Origin: an uncultured Bacilli bacterium
GTDB taxonomy: Bacteria > Bacillota_I > Bacilli_A > RF39 > UBA660
Direction of reading: 5' to 3'
Length of the DNA stretch: 19,516 nucleotides
Assembly (NCBI GenBank): GCA_905235875.1
Contig: CAJONL010000008.1
Location: forward strand, 1 to 19,516
Shown here: positions 6,169-13,527 of the stretch, one piece after another
How the letters are laid out: every line of letters begins with the position of its first letter
Position numbering within the stretch: position 1 is the first letter of the stretch
Notes under the pieces: generated by a model
Databases searched by the model: none
What the model was told of the DNA's origin: nothing
What the model saw: the letters and a program-made list of their open reading frames with translations, nothing else
Program-made: the position numbers and the translations under genes

Positions 6169-8211
6169 ATGACTAAAAAGAAAAAAAAGGTAAGTAAGAA
6201 CAAAGATAAAAGTTATTTAAAACTTTTGGTATTAATAACCGTTATCGTTCTTTTATTTACTTCAATATATGTTTTCTTTAATCTAAGAGATGATGATACT
6301 AATCTTACTATTAAAGAAAAAAAATGGATTGAAAATCATAAAGATACATTAATTGATATTAGTGTTCCTAATAATATTAATATTATTTCTGATAATGGAT
6401 CTGGTATAGTTTTTGATTATTTAAAAAAAATCGAAACAGATACTGAACTTAAATTCAATAAAATATCTTATAATTATGGTGAGAATACTGAGTTAAGTCC
6501 ATTATCTATTGCAACAGTTAAATATGGGACAGCTACTAAGGATAATGATATCAAAATAGCAGAAGATAACTATGTATTAGTTGGTCTTAAAGATGAAAAA
6601 GTAGATTCTATTAAAGATGTTTCTTTATTTAAAATTGGAGTTCTTTCTAGTGATTCTAAGATTTTAAAAAATACTTTAGGAACTAACCTAGTATTTAAAG
6701 AGTTTAAAGATTCTAATCTTTTAGTTAATTCTCTTAAAGCAGGAGGAGTTAACTATATAATTGCTCCAAGAGGATTAATTTTAGACAAAATAGCTTTTAA
6801 TAAGTATTATATTAATTATGATTTTGATAATATTTCTAATAAAATAGTTTTAAGATCTGTTTCTCACAAAACTTTAAGTAGTATTATGACTAAATATTTA
6901 GATAGTTTTAAAGAAAAATATTACTTTAAGTCTTTAGAAAAGTCATTTAAGAATTTTTATGAAACTACATCTGGTCAATCAGATATAAATATTACATCTT
7001 TATCGAATAGGATATATAAATATGGCTATGTAAAAGGTTCGAACTATAATTTTAAACAAAACAGAAGACTTGGTGGTTATGCTGGTGAATATATTAATAT
7101 GCTTTCGAATATGGCTTCTATGGATATAAAAAGTATCGGTTATAAAACTAGTGAAGATTTAACTAAAGATATAGAAAATGGAACTTTAGATATTGCTTTT
7201 ATAGATTTTGATTATGATAATACTAATGGTATTTATACTACGAATGGATTTAATACATCACTTGTGGCTTTAGCAAAAAACAATTATCCTATAAGTAGTA
7301 AAGAAGGGTTAGTAGGTAGAAATTTATATACTTTAGAAAAGTCTCCAATTAAGAATTATTTAAATGAAAATATTAATGCAAGAATCTCTTCGATTAATAA
7401 TATTAATAAAAATATTTCTGACGATGGGATATTGGTTTTAGATGAAGTAGATTACTATGCTTATAATCCTAGTTATTATGTAGTTTGTAAAGATAATTAT
7501 AAATCAAATTATAGCTATTTTATAAAAAAAGATGAGAGTGCACTATTTAACTATATTAACTTTATATTAATGTATAGTAATTCTAATGATATAAAAATGA
7601 ATAGTATTGATAGGATAACAAATAATAAAATGAATGAAACAAGTTTTATTAGTACATATCTATTAATTGTACTTATAATCTTAGTACCAATTATAATTTT
7701 ATTCTTACTTGTACTTATAATAAATACTAAAAGGCATTCTAGTTTACTTAGAAAAGAGTCTGTTTTAAAATATACAGATATGCTTACATCCTTAAAGAAT
7801 AGAGAGTATTTAAGAGCAAATATTGATCTATGGGATGAAGTAAAGGTAACACCAAGAGCAGTAATTGTGATTGATTTAAATAATTTAAGTTATGTAAATG
7901 ATCATTATGGTAGTGAGGAAGGTAACCTTTTAATAAAAAAAGCTGCAGCTATTCTTATGAATACACAACTTGAGAAAAGTGAAATTATGCGTACTGATGG
8001 TAATGAGTTTTTACTATATTTAATTGGTTATACTAAAACTCAAGTAAATACTTATGTGAATAAACTTTCAAAAGAGTTTGAAAAGCTACCATATAATTTT
8101 GGAGCTGGTATTGGTTACAGTATGATTGAAGATAAAATTAAAACAATTGACGATGCTATTAATGAGGCAAGTAACGCTATGCGTAAAGATAAGGAGCAAA
8201 ATTATAAATAA
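6169..8211 (+). CDS. membrane receptor: two solute-binding-like domains plus degenerate GGDEF domain
   Basis: 680 residues. Order: Lys-rich head, membrane helix about 18–38, an extracytoplasmic family-3 solute-binding-like domain about 46–265 (opening LTIKEKKWIENHKD, as in BvgS/PBPb sensors), a second such domain about 282–475 (LGGYAGEYINML, then GTLDIAFIDFDYD), a membrane helix 495–518, and a cytoplasmic GGDEF-type domain about 534–676. The GGDEF domain keeps the first metal aspartate (D569 in VIVIDLNNLSYVND), but the signature is R608-T-D-G-N-E-F614 instead of RxGGDEF/GGEEF, and the upstream RxxD inhibitory site is missing. A normal diguanylate cyclase needs both glycines and the third acidic residue, so it is probably inactive or altered, perhaps a nucleotide-binding sensor. 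SD AAGGAG is at 6156–6161. The stop overlaps the next start (TAATG). Confidence 0.85.
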   Translation: MTKKKKKVSKNKDKSYLKLLVLITVIVLLFTSIYVFFNLRDDDTNLTIKEKKWIENHKDTLIDISVPNNINIISDNGSGIVFDYLKKIETDTELKFNKISYNYGENTELSPLSIATVKYGTATKDNDIKIAEDNYVLVGLKDEKVDSIKDVSLFKIGVLSSDSKILKNTLGTNLVFKEFKDSNLLVNSLKAGGVNYIIAPRGLILDKIAFNKYYINYDFDNISNKIVLRSVSHKTLSSIMTKYLDSFKEKYYFKSLEKSFKNFYETTSGQSDINITSLSNRIYKYGYVKGSNYNFKQNRRLGGYAGEYINMLSNMASMDIKSIGYKTSEDLTKDIENGTLDIAFIDFDYDNTNGIYTTNGFNTSLVALAKNNYPISSKEGLVGRNLYTLEKSPIKNYLNENINARISSINNINKNISDDGILVLDEVDYYAYNPSYYVVCKDNYKSNYSYFIKKDESALFNYINFILMYSNSNDIKMNSIDRITNNKMNETSFISTYLLIVLIILVPIIILFLLVLIINTKRHSSLLRKESVLKYTDMLTSLKNREYLRANIDLWDEVKVTPRAVIVIDLNNLSYVNDHYGSEEGNLLIKKAAAILMNTQLEKSEIMRTDGNEFLLYLIGYTKTQVNTYVNKLSKEFEKLPYNFGAGIGYSMIEDKIKTIDDAINEASNAMRKDKEQNYK

Positions 8212-9059
8212 TGGAAAGTATAAAAGAGATTAAAGAAACTTTTATTACAATTTTAAAAAAACCAGAGATGCAAATACTTCCTGGGCAAATTGCATTTTAC
8301 TTTTTAATGAGTATAATTCCGATTGCAGCAGTTAGTACAATTGCAGCTTCTTACGTGGCTAATAGTTTAAGTTTTATGGAACTATTAAGTTCTGTAATTC
8401 CTAAAAGTATAGCTAATGTAATAGTGGTATTTTCTAATAATATGCAACTTAATGGAGTGTTTTTTATCTTAGTTTTATACCTTTTGGTAGGCTCAAATGC
8501 TCCTGGAAGTATTATAATTGCATCGAATATGCTTTATAAGGTTAAACAACCATCTTATATAAGATTAAAAGTAAAATCATCTATTATGACTATAATGCTA
8601 GTTCTATTAATATTATTTGTTATAATTGTACCACTTTTGGGTGACTTTATATTAAGAATAACAATAGCAGTGATTAGTACTGACTTTTTATATCAATATA
8701 CATGGCTTTATCAAGTGGGAAAAGTTATAGTATCGTTTTTAATTATATTTTTCTTAATAAAAATGTTATATACCTTTGCACCTGATAAAAAGATAAAAAG
8801 TAGAACTACTACAAGAGGAGCACTTTTTACTACGATTAGTTGGATAATTGTTACTTATGGCTTTTCATTTTATATAAAACATATTGCCAACTATAATGAA
8901 GTATATGGTAATTTTGCAAGTGTTTTAATCCTGTTGATGTGGCTATATTTCTTAGCATATTTATTTGTAGTAGGTATGGCTATAAATGTTGATTATTATA
9001 GTAAAGGTAGGTATTTAAATAATGAAGAAGAAGGAAAAATTAAAAAAGAAACTAAATAA
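8211..9059 (+). CDS. YihY/BrkB-family integral membrane protein
   Basis: 282 residues with six membrane helices, at about 27–50, 82–105, 124–147, 169–190, 203–222 and 233–259, the family topology. Recognisable marks are the N-terminal LPGQIAFYFLMSIIPIA segment (residues 23–39), the mid-protein YTFAPDKKIKSRTTTRGA stretch (187–204) and the YGNFASVLILLMWLYF segment (232–247). The family was once labelled RNase BN; that is not its function, and the true role, possibly transport or lipid handling, is unknown. The short C-terminal tail is acidic/lysine-rich and cytoplasmic. Translation is coupled to the GGDEF gene by a TAATG overlap, and its own end overlaps the LtaS-like gene by 38 nt, so these genes are probably produced together. 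Confidence 0.92.
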   Translation: MESIKEIKETFITILKKPEMQILPGQIAFYFLMSIIPIAAVSTIAASYVANSLSFMELLSSVIPKSIANVIVVFSNNMQLNGVFFILVLYLLVGSNAPGSIIIASNMLYKVKQPSYIRLKVKSSIMTIMLVLLILFVIIVPLLGDFILRITIAVISTDFLYQYTWLYQVGKVIVSFLIIFFLIKMLYTFAPDKKIKSRTTTRGALFTTISWIIVTYGFSFYIKHIANYNEVYGNFASVLILLMWLYFLAYLFVVGMAINVDYYSKGRYLNNEEEGKIKKETK

Positions 9060-11037
9060 GATTGTTATTAAAAAAAGATTAAAAGAAATAAGAAACATCT
9101 TAAGAGATAATAAGATATTTACTATATATATATTTGGGGCAACATTTAATGGGATACTTTTAAGACTTTTTACTATAAAAGATTTTAGTTTTACACCACT
9201 TTTTGCTGATCTTTTAGTGTCTATATTATTTGCAAGTTTATATTTTTTTGTTAAGAAAAAACATAGATTTATATATATCTTTATTATTTCAATAATATCT
9301 ACTATAGTTTGTTTAGCTAATATGATATATTACGTTTATTATAGTTCTTATATATCAATTACTTTTTTATCTTTTGCTCTTCAAAATACAGAAACAGGAG
9401 GTTCTAATCCCTGGATAGATTTAATTAATTTTAAAACGTTCTCATTTTTATGGCTTCCTCTAGCACTCCTTATTTATCATTTTAAAAATAAAAAAAGATA
9501 TTATCTAGATCATACTTTTAGATCTGTACATAAAAAAAGAGTTTTAAGGAACACTTATAGTGTTTGTTTAATTCTATTTATTCTATTAATATTAGGACTA
9601 AAACCTGTAGATTATTCAAGATTTTACAGTCAGTGGAATAGAGAATATGTAGTATCTCGATTTGGTGTATATTTGTATCAAATAAATGATATTGTTAAGA
9701 GTGTAGAACCTAAAATGGCTACTTTATTTGGTAAAGATAAAGCTATGAAAGAGGTAACTGAATATTATAAACAAAAAGAAAATACTAATAAAAAGAATAA
9801 ATATACTAATATATTTAAAGGAAAAAATGTTGTAGCTGTGCATGCTGAAAGTATGCAAAATGTATTAATTGATATGAAAATAAATGGTAAAGAAGTAACA
9901 CCAGAACTTAATAAAATGGCTGATGAAGGAATATACTTTGATAATTATTATTCTGAAGTAAGTTTTGGAACTAGTAGTGATACAGAATTCACTTATGCCA
10001 CTTCCCTTTTGCCGGTATCTTCTGGAATAGTATTTGTAAATTATTCTAAAAGTGAATTTCCTACTATTTATAAAAATTTAAAAGAAAAAGATTATTATAC
10101 CTTTAGTATGCATGCTAATACAGGTGACTTTTGGAATAGAAATGTTATGCATAAGAATTTAGGTTATGATAAATTATATGATAAGAAGACCTATAATATT
10201 GATGAAACAGTTGGCTTTGGTCTTTCAGATGAGTCATTTATTAAACAATCAGTACAAAAGATTAAAAAAATAAATGAAAAACATAAAAGATTTTATGGTA
10301 CTTTAATAACATTAAGCAATCATACGCCATTTGAATATAATCCATTATTTGGTGACTATAGTGTTAAACTAAAAAAAGATGGTAAAGAGTATAATTATAT
10401 TAATGATACTAAATTAGGTAATTATATAGTGTCTGCTCATTATGCAGATAAGGCTTTAGGGACTTTAAGAGACGAATTAGATAAAGCTGGACTATTAGAT
10501 GATACAATTATTGTTATATATGGTGATCATGATGCTAGAATTTCAACATATCAATGGAATAAGTTTTATAATTATGATTATAAAACTGATAGTGTTTTAG
10601 ATGAAGATAATCCTAATTATAAGGAACTTGATTATTATTGGACCGAACAAAATAGAAGAGTACCTTTTATAATTTGGTCTAAAGATGAAAATATAAAGAC
10701 TAAATATGCTAAAAGAATTCATACTGTAATGGGAATGTATGATGCGGCTCCAACTTTGTCTAATATGCTCGGAGTTTATAATCCATATGCAATTGGAAAA
10801 GATGTAATTGGATTAAAAGATAATTTGGTAATTTTTCCAAATGGTAATTTTGTAACAAATTATGTTTATTATAATGATAATAAAGGTGAATATAAATTAT
10901 TAAAAGATAAACCGCTTTCTGATAATTATATTGAGGAAAATAGAAATAAAACAAAAGAAGCTATTAGAATAAGTAATGATATAATTATGTATAATTATTT
11001 TGGTAGTATAAATAAAGGATATAAAGAGGAAAAATAA
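9022..11037 (+). CDS. LtaS-type lipoteichoic acid synthase / sulfatase-fold phosphoglycerol transferase
   Basis: 671 residues, family length. Five N-terminal membrane helices (about 32–52, 57–76, 82–105, 138–153, 179–194) lead to an extracellular sulfatase-fold domain from about residue 262. It should polymerise glycerol-phosphate from phosphatidylglycerol on the outer membrane face. Metal and substrate residues are present: E276 (AVHAES), H364 and W371 (MHANTGDFWNRN, as in LtaS), H434 (LSNHTPF) and D502-H503 (YGDHD). The nucleophile segment reads G316-T-S-S-D-T-E-F323; ungapped alignment to GKTSDSEF puts serine 318 where LtaS has its catalytic threonine. The very basic N-terminus (MKKKEKLKKKLNK) arises in the 38-nt overlap with the YihY gene. 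A paralogue or LTA-primase-type enzyme cannot be excluded. Confidence 0.9.
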   Translation: MKKKEKLKKKLNKIVIKKRLKEIRNILRDNKIFTIYIFGATFNGILLRLFTIKDFSFTPLFADLLVSILFASLYFFVKKKHRFIYIFIISIISTIVCLANMIYYVYYSSYISITFLSFALQNTETGGSNPWIDLINFKTFSFLWLPLALLIYHFKNKKRYYLDHTFRSVHKKRVLRNTYSVCLILFILLILGLKPVDYSRFYSQWNREYVVSRFGVYLYQINDIVKSVEPKMATLFGKDKAMKEVTEYYKQKENTNKKNKYTNIFKGKNVVAVHAESMQNVLIDMKINGKEVTPELNKMADEGIYFDNYYSEVSFGTSSDTEFTYATSLLPVSSGIVFVNYSKSEFPTIYKNLKEKDYYTFSMHANTGDFWNRNVMHKNLGYDKLYDKKTYNIDETVGFGLSDESFIKQSVQKIKKINEKHKRFYGTLITLSNHTPFEYNPLFGDYSVKLKKDGKEYNYINDTKLGNYIVSAHYADKALGTLRDELDKAGLLDDTIIVIYGDHDARISTYQWNKFYNYDYKTDSVLDEDNPNYKELDYYWTEQNRRVPFIIWSKDENIKTKYAKRIHTVMGMYDAAPTLSNMLGVYNPYAIGKDVIGLKDNLVIFPNGNFVTNYVYYNDNKGEYKLLKDKPLSDNYIEENRNKTKEAIRISNDIIMYNYFGSINKGYKEEK

Positions 11038-11038
11038 T

Positions 11039-12472
11039 ATGAAACAAGCTTTAGAAAACTTAGACTATAGTCTTCCGTCTATTAGTAGAATTCTTTCTTG
11101 TTATAGTATTAAAAATATAGAGAATAAATCTTTGATAAATAATATTATTGAGTTATTTAATCATTTAAAAAAATATGGGTTTAAGGAAGAAGATATAAAA
11201 GTTATAACTACTTTAAACCCTAATATTTTATCTTTTAAAGAAAATAAATTAAATGAAAGGTTTGCTGATTTAGAAAACTTAGGCTATGCAAAAGATAGAA
11301 TTATAAAAATGATTTATAAAAGTCCTTCACTTTTAGGATATACAAAAGAATATAATGAAAGAAGAATTAAGTTTCTTAAAAGTTTGAATTATAGTTTAGA
11401 AGAAGTGCTTGATATGACTTATAAATTTCCAGCACTTTTTGATTATACTGAAGAAAATATAATAATAAAATTAAAAGATTTAAAAAAATTAAATATAAGT
11501 GAAGATAAAATAAAAAGGATAATCAGAAAGTATCCTAGTATATGTGGTTTAAGTATTAATTATATATTAAAAAAAGAAGAAGATTTAAAAGATCTTGGTT
11601 ATAGTAAAAAAACTATCAAAAATATTTTTTTGAAAGCTCCTGCTATTATTGGATATGATATTAAAACCATAGAAAATAAATTAAATGATTTTTCAACTAT
11701 TGGATTTAAAAAAGATGAAGTAATCAAATTAACAAGTTTAAATCCAACTCTCTTATATTATACTAAAGAGGTTATTGAAAATAAAATAACTGTTTTTATA
11801 TCTTTTGGGCTTACAAAAGAAGAAGTTATTAATATGATAAAATTATCACCAGAAATTATTTCTTTAAGTGAAGAATATATTAAAGATAAGTATTATTATT
11901 TAAAAAGTTTAAAATATAAAGAAGATGAAATACCTAAGATACTAAAAAAAGCTCCTTCATTATTTGGACATACTAATAAAAATTTAGATAAAAAAATAAA
12001 AGGATATACTTTATTAGGACATAAAAAAAATGAAGTACTGGCTATGATTTTATATTGTCCTATTTTATTTACTTATGATATAGAAAGTATAAAGGATAAA
12101 CATAATGTAATTATTAACTGTAATTATACAGAAGAAGAAGCTCTACAAATAGAAAAAAATTATCCTAATATTTATGGCTTTAGTAAAGATAGCATTAAAG
12201 AAAAACTTAATTTTTATAATAATTTTGGACTTCATATAGTTCCTTTAAAAAATGGTAAAGATTTGATGCAAAGTATAGAGCTTTCTTATGCTAGATATAA
12301 TTTTTTTATTGATAATAATATTGAAATAAATGAACAGAATTATAGGAATTTATTATTTATTAATAATAATAAATTTCAAAAAAGATATGGAATAAGTAAA
12401 GAAAAATTATTTGTTATGTATAATTATAATGAGTATAAAAATGGCAATTCTAGAAGTAATAGTCATAGATAA
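11039..12472 (+). CDS. mTERF-like helical-repeat protein
   Basis: 477 residues: a helical lead (1–46), ten tandem 35-residue repeats (47–396) and a C-terminal helical tail. Each repeat begins (G/N)-aromatic or similar, then a helix of the type EEVIxMIxxxP, an invariant proline at repeat position 15 (P61, 96, 131, 166, 201, 236, 271, 306, 341, 376), a short LLxY turn and a second helix (ENKIxxLKSL). This matches the mTERF motif, a two-to-three-helix unit with a conserved proline forming a nucleic-acid-binding solenoid in mitochondrial and plastid transcription/translation factors. The tail has an F-x-K-R-Y-G-I-S motif. The protein is Lys-rich and has no signal peptide or membrane helix, so it is presumably cytoplasmic and may bind nucleic acid. 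SD AAAGAGG is at 11023–11029, and the start is one base after the LtaS-like stop. The repeat reading is firm; the mTERF assignment is by pattern only. Confidence 0.8.
   Translation: MKQALENLDYSLPSISRILSCYSIKNIENKSLINNIIELFNHLKKYGFKEEDIKVITTLNPNILSFKENKLNERFADLENLGYAKDRIIKMIYKSPSLLGYTKEYNERRIKFLKSLNYSLEEVLDMTYKFPALFDYTEENIIIKLKDLKKLNISEDKIKRIIRKYPSICGLSINYILKKEEDLKDLGYSKKTIKNIFLKAPAIIGYDIKTIENKLNDFSTIGFKKDEVIKLTSLNPTLLYYTKEVIENKITVFISFGLTKEEVINMIKLSPEIISLSEEYIKDKYYYLKSLKYKEDEIPKILKKAPSLFGHTNKNLDKKIKGYTLLGHKKNEVLAMILYCPILFTYDIESIKDKHNVIINCNYTEEEALQIEKNYPNIYGFSKDSIKEKLNFYNNFGLHIVPLKNGKDLMQSIELSYARYNFFIDNNIEINEQNYRNLLFINNNKFQKRYGISKEKLFVMYNYNEYKNGNSRSNSHR
11177..12226 (+). repeat. ten tandem 105-bp units encoding 35-residue mTERF-like repeats
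   Basis: Units begin at nt 11177 and every 105 bases thereafter, with no insertion or deletion across ten copies. Conservation is at protein level (the proline at position 15, hydrophobic positions, G/N at position 1); the DNA copies are diverged. This indicates an old, structurally constrained array rather than recent duplication. Confidence 0.85.
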
Positions 12473-12484
12473 ATATAAAAATGT

Positions 12485-12513
12485 TTGACTTATAGATTTT
12501 ATTATGTTAAAAT
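12485..12513 (+). promoter_or_regulatory. promoter of rplU-prp-rpmA
   Basis: TTGACT at 12485–12490, a 17-bp spacer, extended -10 TGT-TAAAAT at 12505–12513. The predicted start, near 12520, coincides with the first base of the leader hairpin. Confidence 0.77.
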
Positions 12514-12519
12514 CTTAGT

Positions 12520-12611
12520 GTTTAAGGCTTTCCTTAAACCACATAGAAAAGGTTTAAGTCTTTAGATAAAGCACCTTAATAGTGAGTCTTAATTTAATAA
12601 AGGAGGTTAAA
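12520..12611 (+). promoter_or_regulatory. structured 5' leader of rplU (probable L21 leader)
   Basis: About 90 untranslated bases precede rplU. GTTTAAGG 12520–12527 pairs perfectly with CCTTAAAC 12532–12539 around a CTTT loop. The same right arm, extended as CTTAAACC 12533–12540, can instead pair with GGTTTAAG 12551–12558, so two hairpins exclude one another. A further small hairpin, CTTT-AGAT-AAAG, lies at 12560–12571. Structured leaders are known upstream of rplU in Bacillota (Rfam L21_leader), where the ribosomal protein is thought to control its own operon. I recognise it by position and folding, not by a verified covariance match. Confidence 0.5.
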
Positions 12612-12914
12612 ATGAAAGCTATTATTAAAACTGGTGGAAAACAATATTTAGTTGAAGAAAAAAGCGTGATTTTTGTTGAAAAATTAGATGCCGAAGAAGG
12701 AAAAAATGTTGTTTTTGACGAAGTACTAATGGTTAACGGGAATTTTGGTAGTCCTAAAGTTTCTGGTGCTAAAGTTACTGGTAAAGTTCTAAAGCATGGT
12801 AAAGGTAAAAAAATTAGAATCTTTAAATATGTAAATAAAAAGAAAAGTACTAGAAAAACTATGGGACATAGACAACCTTATACTAAGGTAGAAATTACTA
12901 AAATTGAAGGTTAA
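12612..12914 (+). CDS. rplU: 50S ribosomal protein L21
   Basis: 100 residues, normal L21 length. Opens [16 protein letters not shown] and ends [16 protein letters not shown], both diagnostic of bL21. The basic loop [19 protein letters not shown] (about residues 59–77) is the 23S rRNA-binding extension. Start ATG 12612 follows AGGAGG at 12601–12606; an upstream in-frame GTG at 12582 lies within the leader and is not needed. It is the first gene of the classic Bacillota L21–Prp–L27 cluster, two bases before prp. It is likely controlled through the leader, so its level sets that of the whole cluster. Confidence 0.98.
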   Translation: MKAIIKTGGKQYLVEEKSVIFVEKLDAEEGKNVVFDEVLMVNGNFGSPKVSGAKVTGKVLKHGKGKKIRIFKYVNKKKSTRKTMGHRQPYTKVEITKIEG

Positions 12915-12916
12915 TT

Positions 12917-13213
12917 ATGATTAAAGTATGTATTAAAAAAGAAAATGAAAGAATTAAAGAGGTTACTTTAACTGGACATGCTCTATACGATGATTTTGGT
13001 AAAGATATCGTTTGTGCTGCTGTAAGTAGCATAGTAATTACAACAGTAAATGGTATTTTATCGATTGATAAAGAAAGTATTAAAGTAGATGAAAATGTAT
13101 TTACTATTATGGTTTTAAAAGATGAAATAATAATAAATAAGCTTATTAATAATATGATTAATTTATTAAATGAATTGTCTTTAGAGTATCCAAAAAATAT
13201 CAAAATTTTATAG
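12917..13213 (+). CDS. prp: Prp cysteine protease (YsxB family), L27 maturation
   Basis: 98 residues. Prp removes the N-terminal extension of ribosomal protein L27 in Bacillota that make L27 with a pre-sequence. The catalytic pair is present in the motif GHALYDDFGKDIVCAAVS: H21 and C33, 12 residues apart, as in characterised Prp. The C-terminal half (KDEIIINKLINNMINLLNEL) is the dimer-forming helix region. It sits between rplU and rpmA, two bases after rplU, with no strong SD of its own, suggesting coupling to L21 translation. The substrate, rpmA, is the next gene and carries the expected cleavage sequence, so enzyme and target are both present here. Confidence 0.95.
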   Translation: MIKVCIKKENERIKEVTLTGHALYDDFGKDIVCAAVSSIVITTVNGILSIDKESIKVDENVFTIMVLKDEIIINKLINNMINLLNELSLEYPKNIKIL

Positions 13214-13225
13214 GAGGATAGTGTT

Positions 13226-13504
13226 ATGTTAAAATTAAATATCCAATTATTTGCTCATAAAAAAGGTGGAGGTTCTACTTCTAATGGTAGAGATTCTGCT
13301 GGTAGAAGACTTGGAGCTAAAATAGCTGATGGACAGTTTGCTAAAGCAGGTTCAATTATTTACCGTCAAAGGGGTACTAGAATTTATCCTGGAGCAGGTG
13401 TTGGTATAGGTAATGATCATACTTTATATGCTAAAATTGATGGTATTGTAAAATATGAAAGATTAGGAAGAGATAAGAAAAAAGCAAGTGTTTATGAAGC
13501 ATAA
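13226..13504 (+). CDS. rpmA: 50S ribosomal protein L27 with Prp-cleaved N-terminal extension
   Basis: 92 residues. The extension MLKLNIQLF precedes [15 protein letters not shown], the conserved mature L27 start that reaches the peptidyl-transferase centre. Cleavage is expected after F9, as in Staphylococcus aureus, where the corresponding sequence is LNLQFF followed by Ala. The body ([25 protein letters not shown], about residues 28–52) and the [11 protein letters not shown] end are standard bL27. SD GGAGG is at 13213–13217. Removal of the extension is essential where it occurs, so the neighbouring prp gene is required for function. The last codons form the left arm of a transcription terminator. 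Confidence 0.98.
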   Translation: MLKLNIQLFAHKKGGGSTSNGRDSAGRRLGAKIADGQFAKAGSIIYRQRGTRIYPGAGVGIGNDHTLYAKIDGIVKYERLGRDKKKASVYEA

Positions 13505-13518
13505 ACACTTTTTCTTTT
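13486..13518 (+). terminator. Rho-independent terminator overlapping the rpmA stop codon
   Basis: AAGTGTTTAT 13486–13495 pairs perfectly with ATAAACACTT 13501–13510 around loop GAAGC (which can close by one more G-C pair), then TTTCTTTT. The left arm lies in the last rpmA codons, and the TAA stop lies in the right arm. Confidence 0.78.
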
Positions 13519-13527
13519 GGAGGAGTT

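Noticed and set aside
11177..12226. CRISPR array or recent tandem duplication
   Set aside because: The 105-base periodicity is in protein only; the DNA units are diverged, lack spacers and keep an open frame throughout.
12898..13203. Open frame on the - strand opposite prp
   Set aside because: Shadow of prp, whose catalytic residues and operon position are clear.
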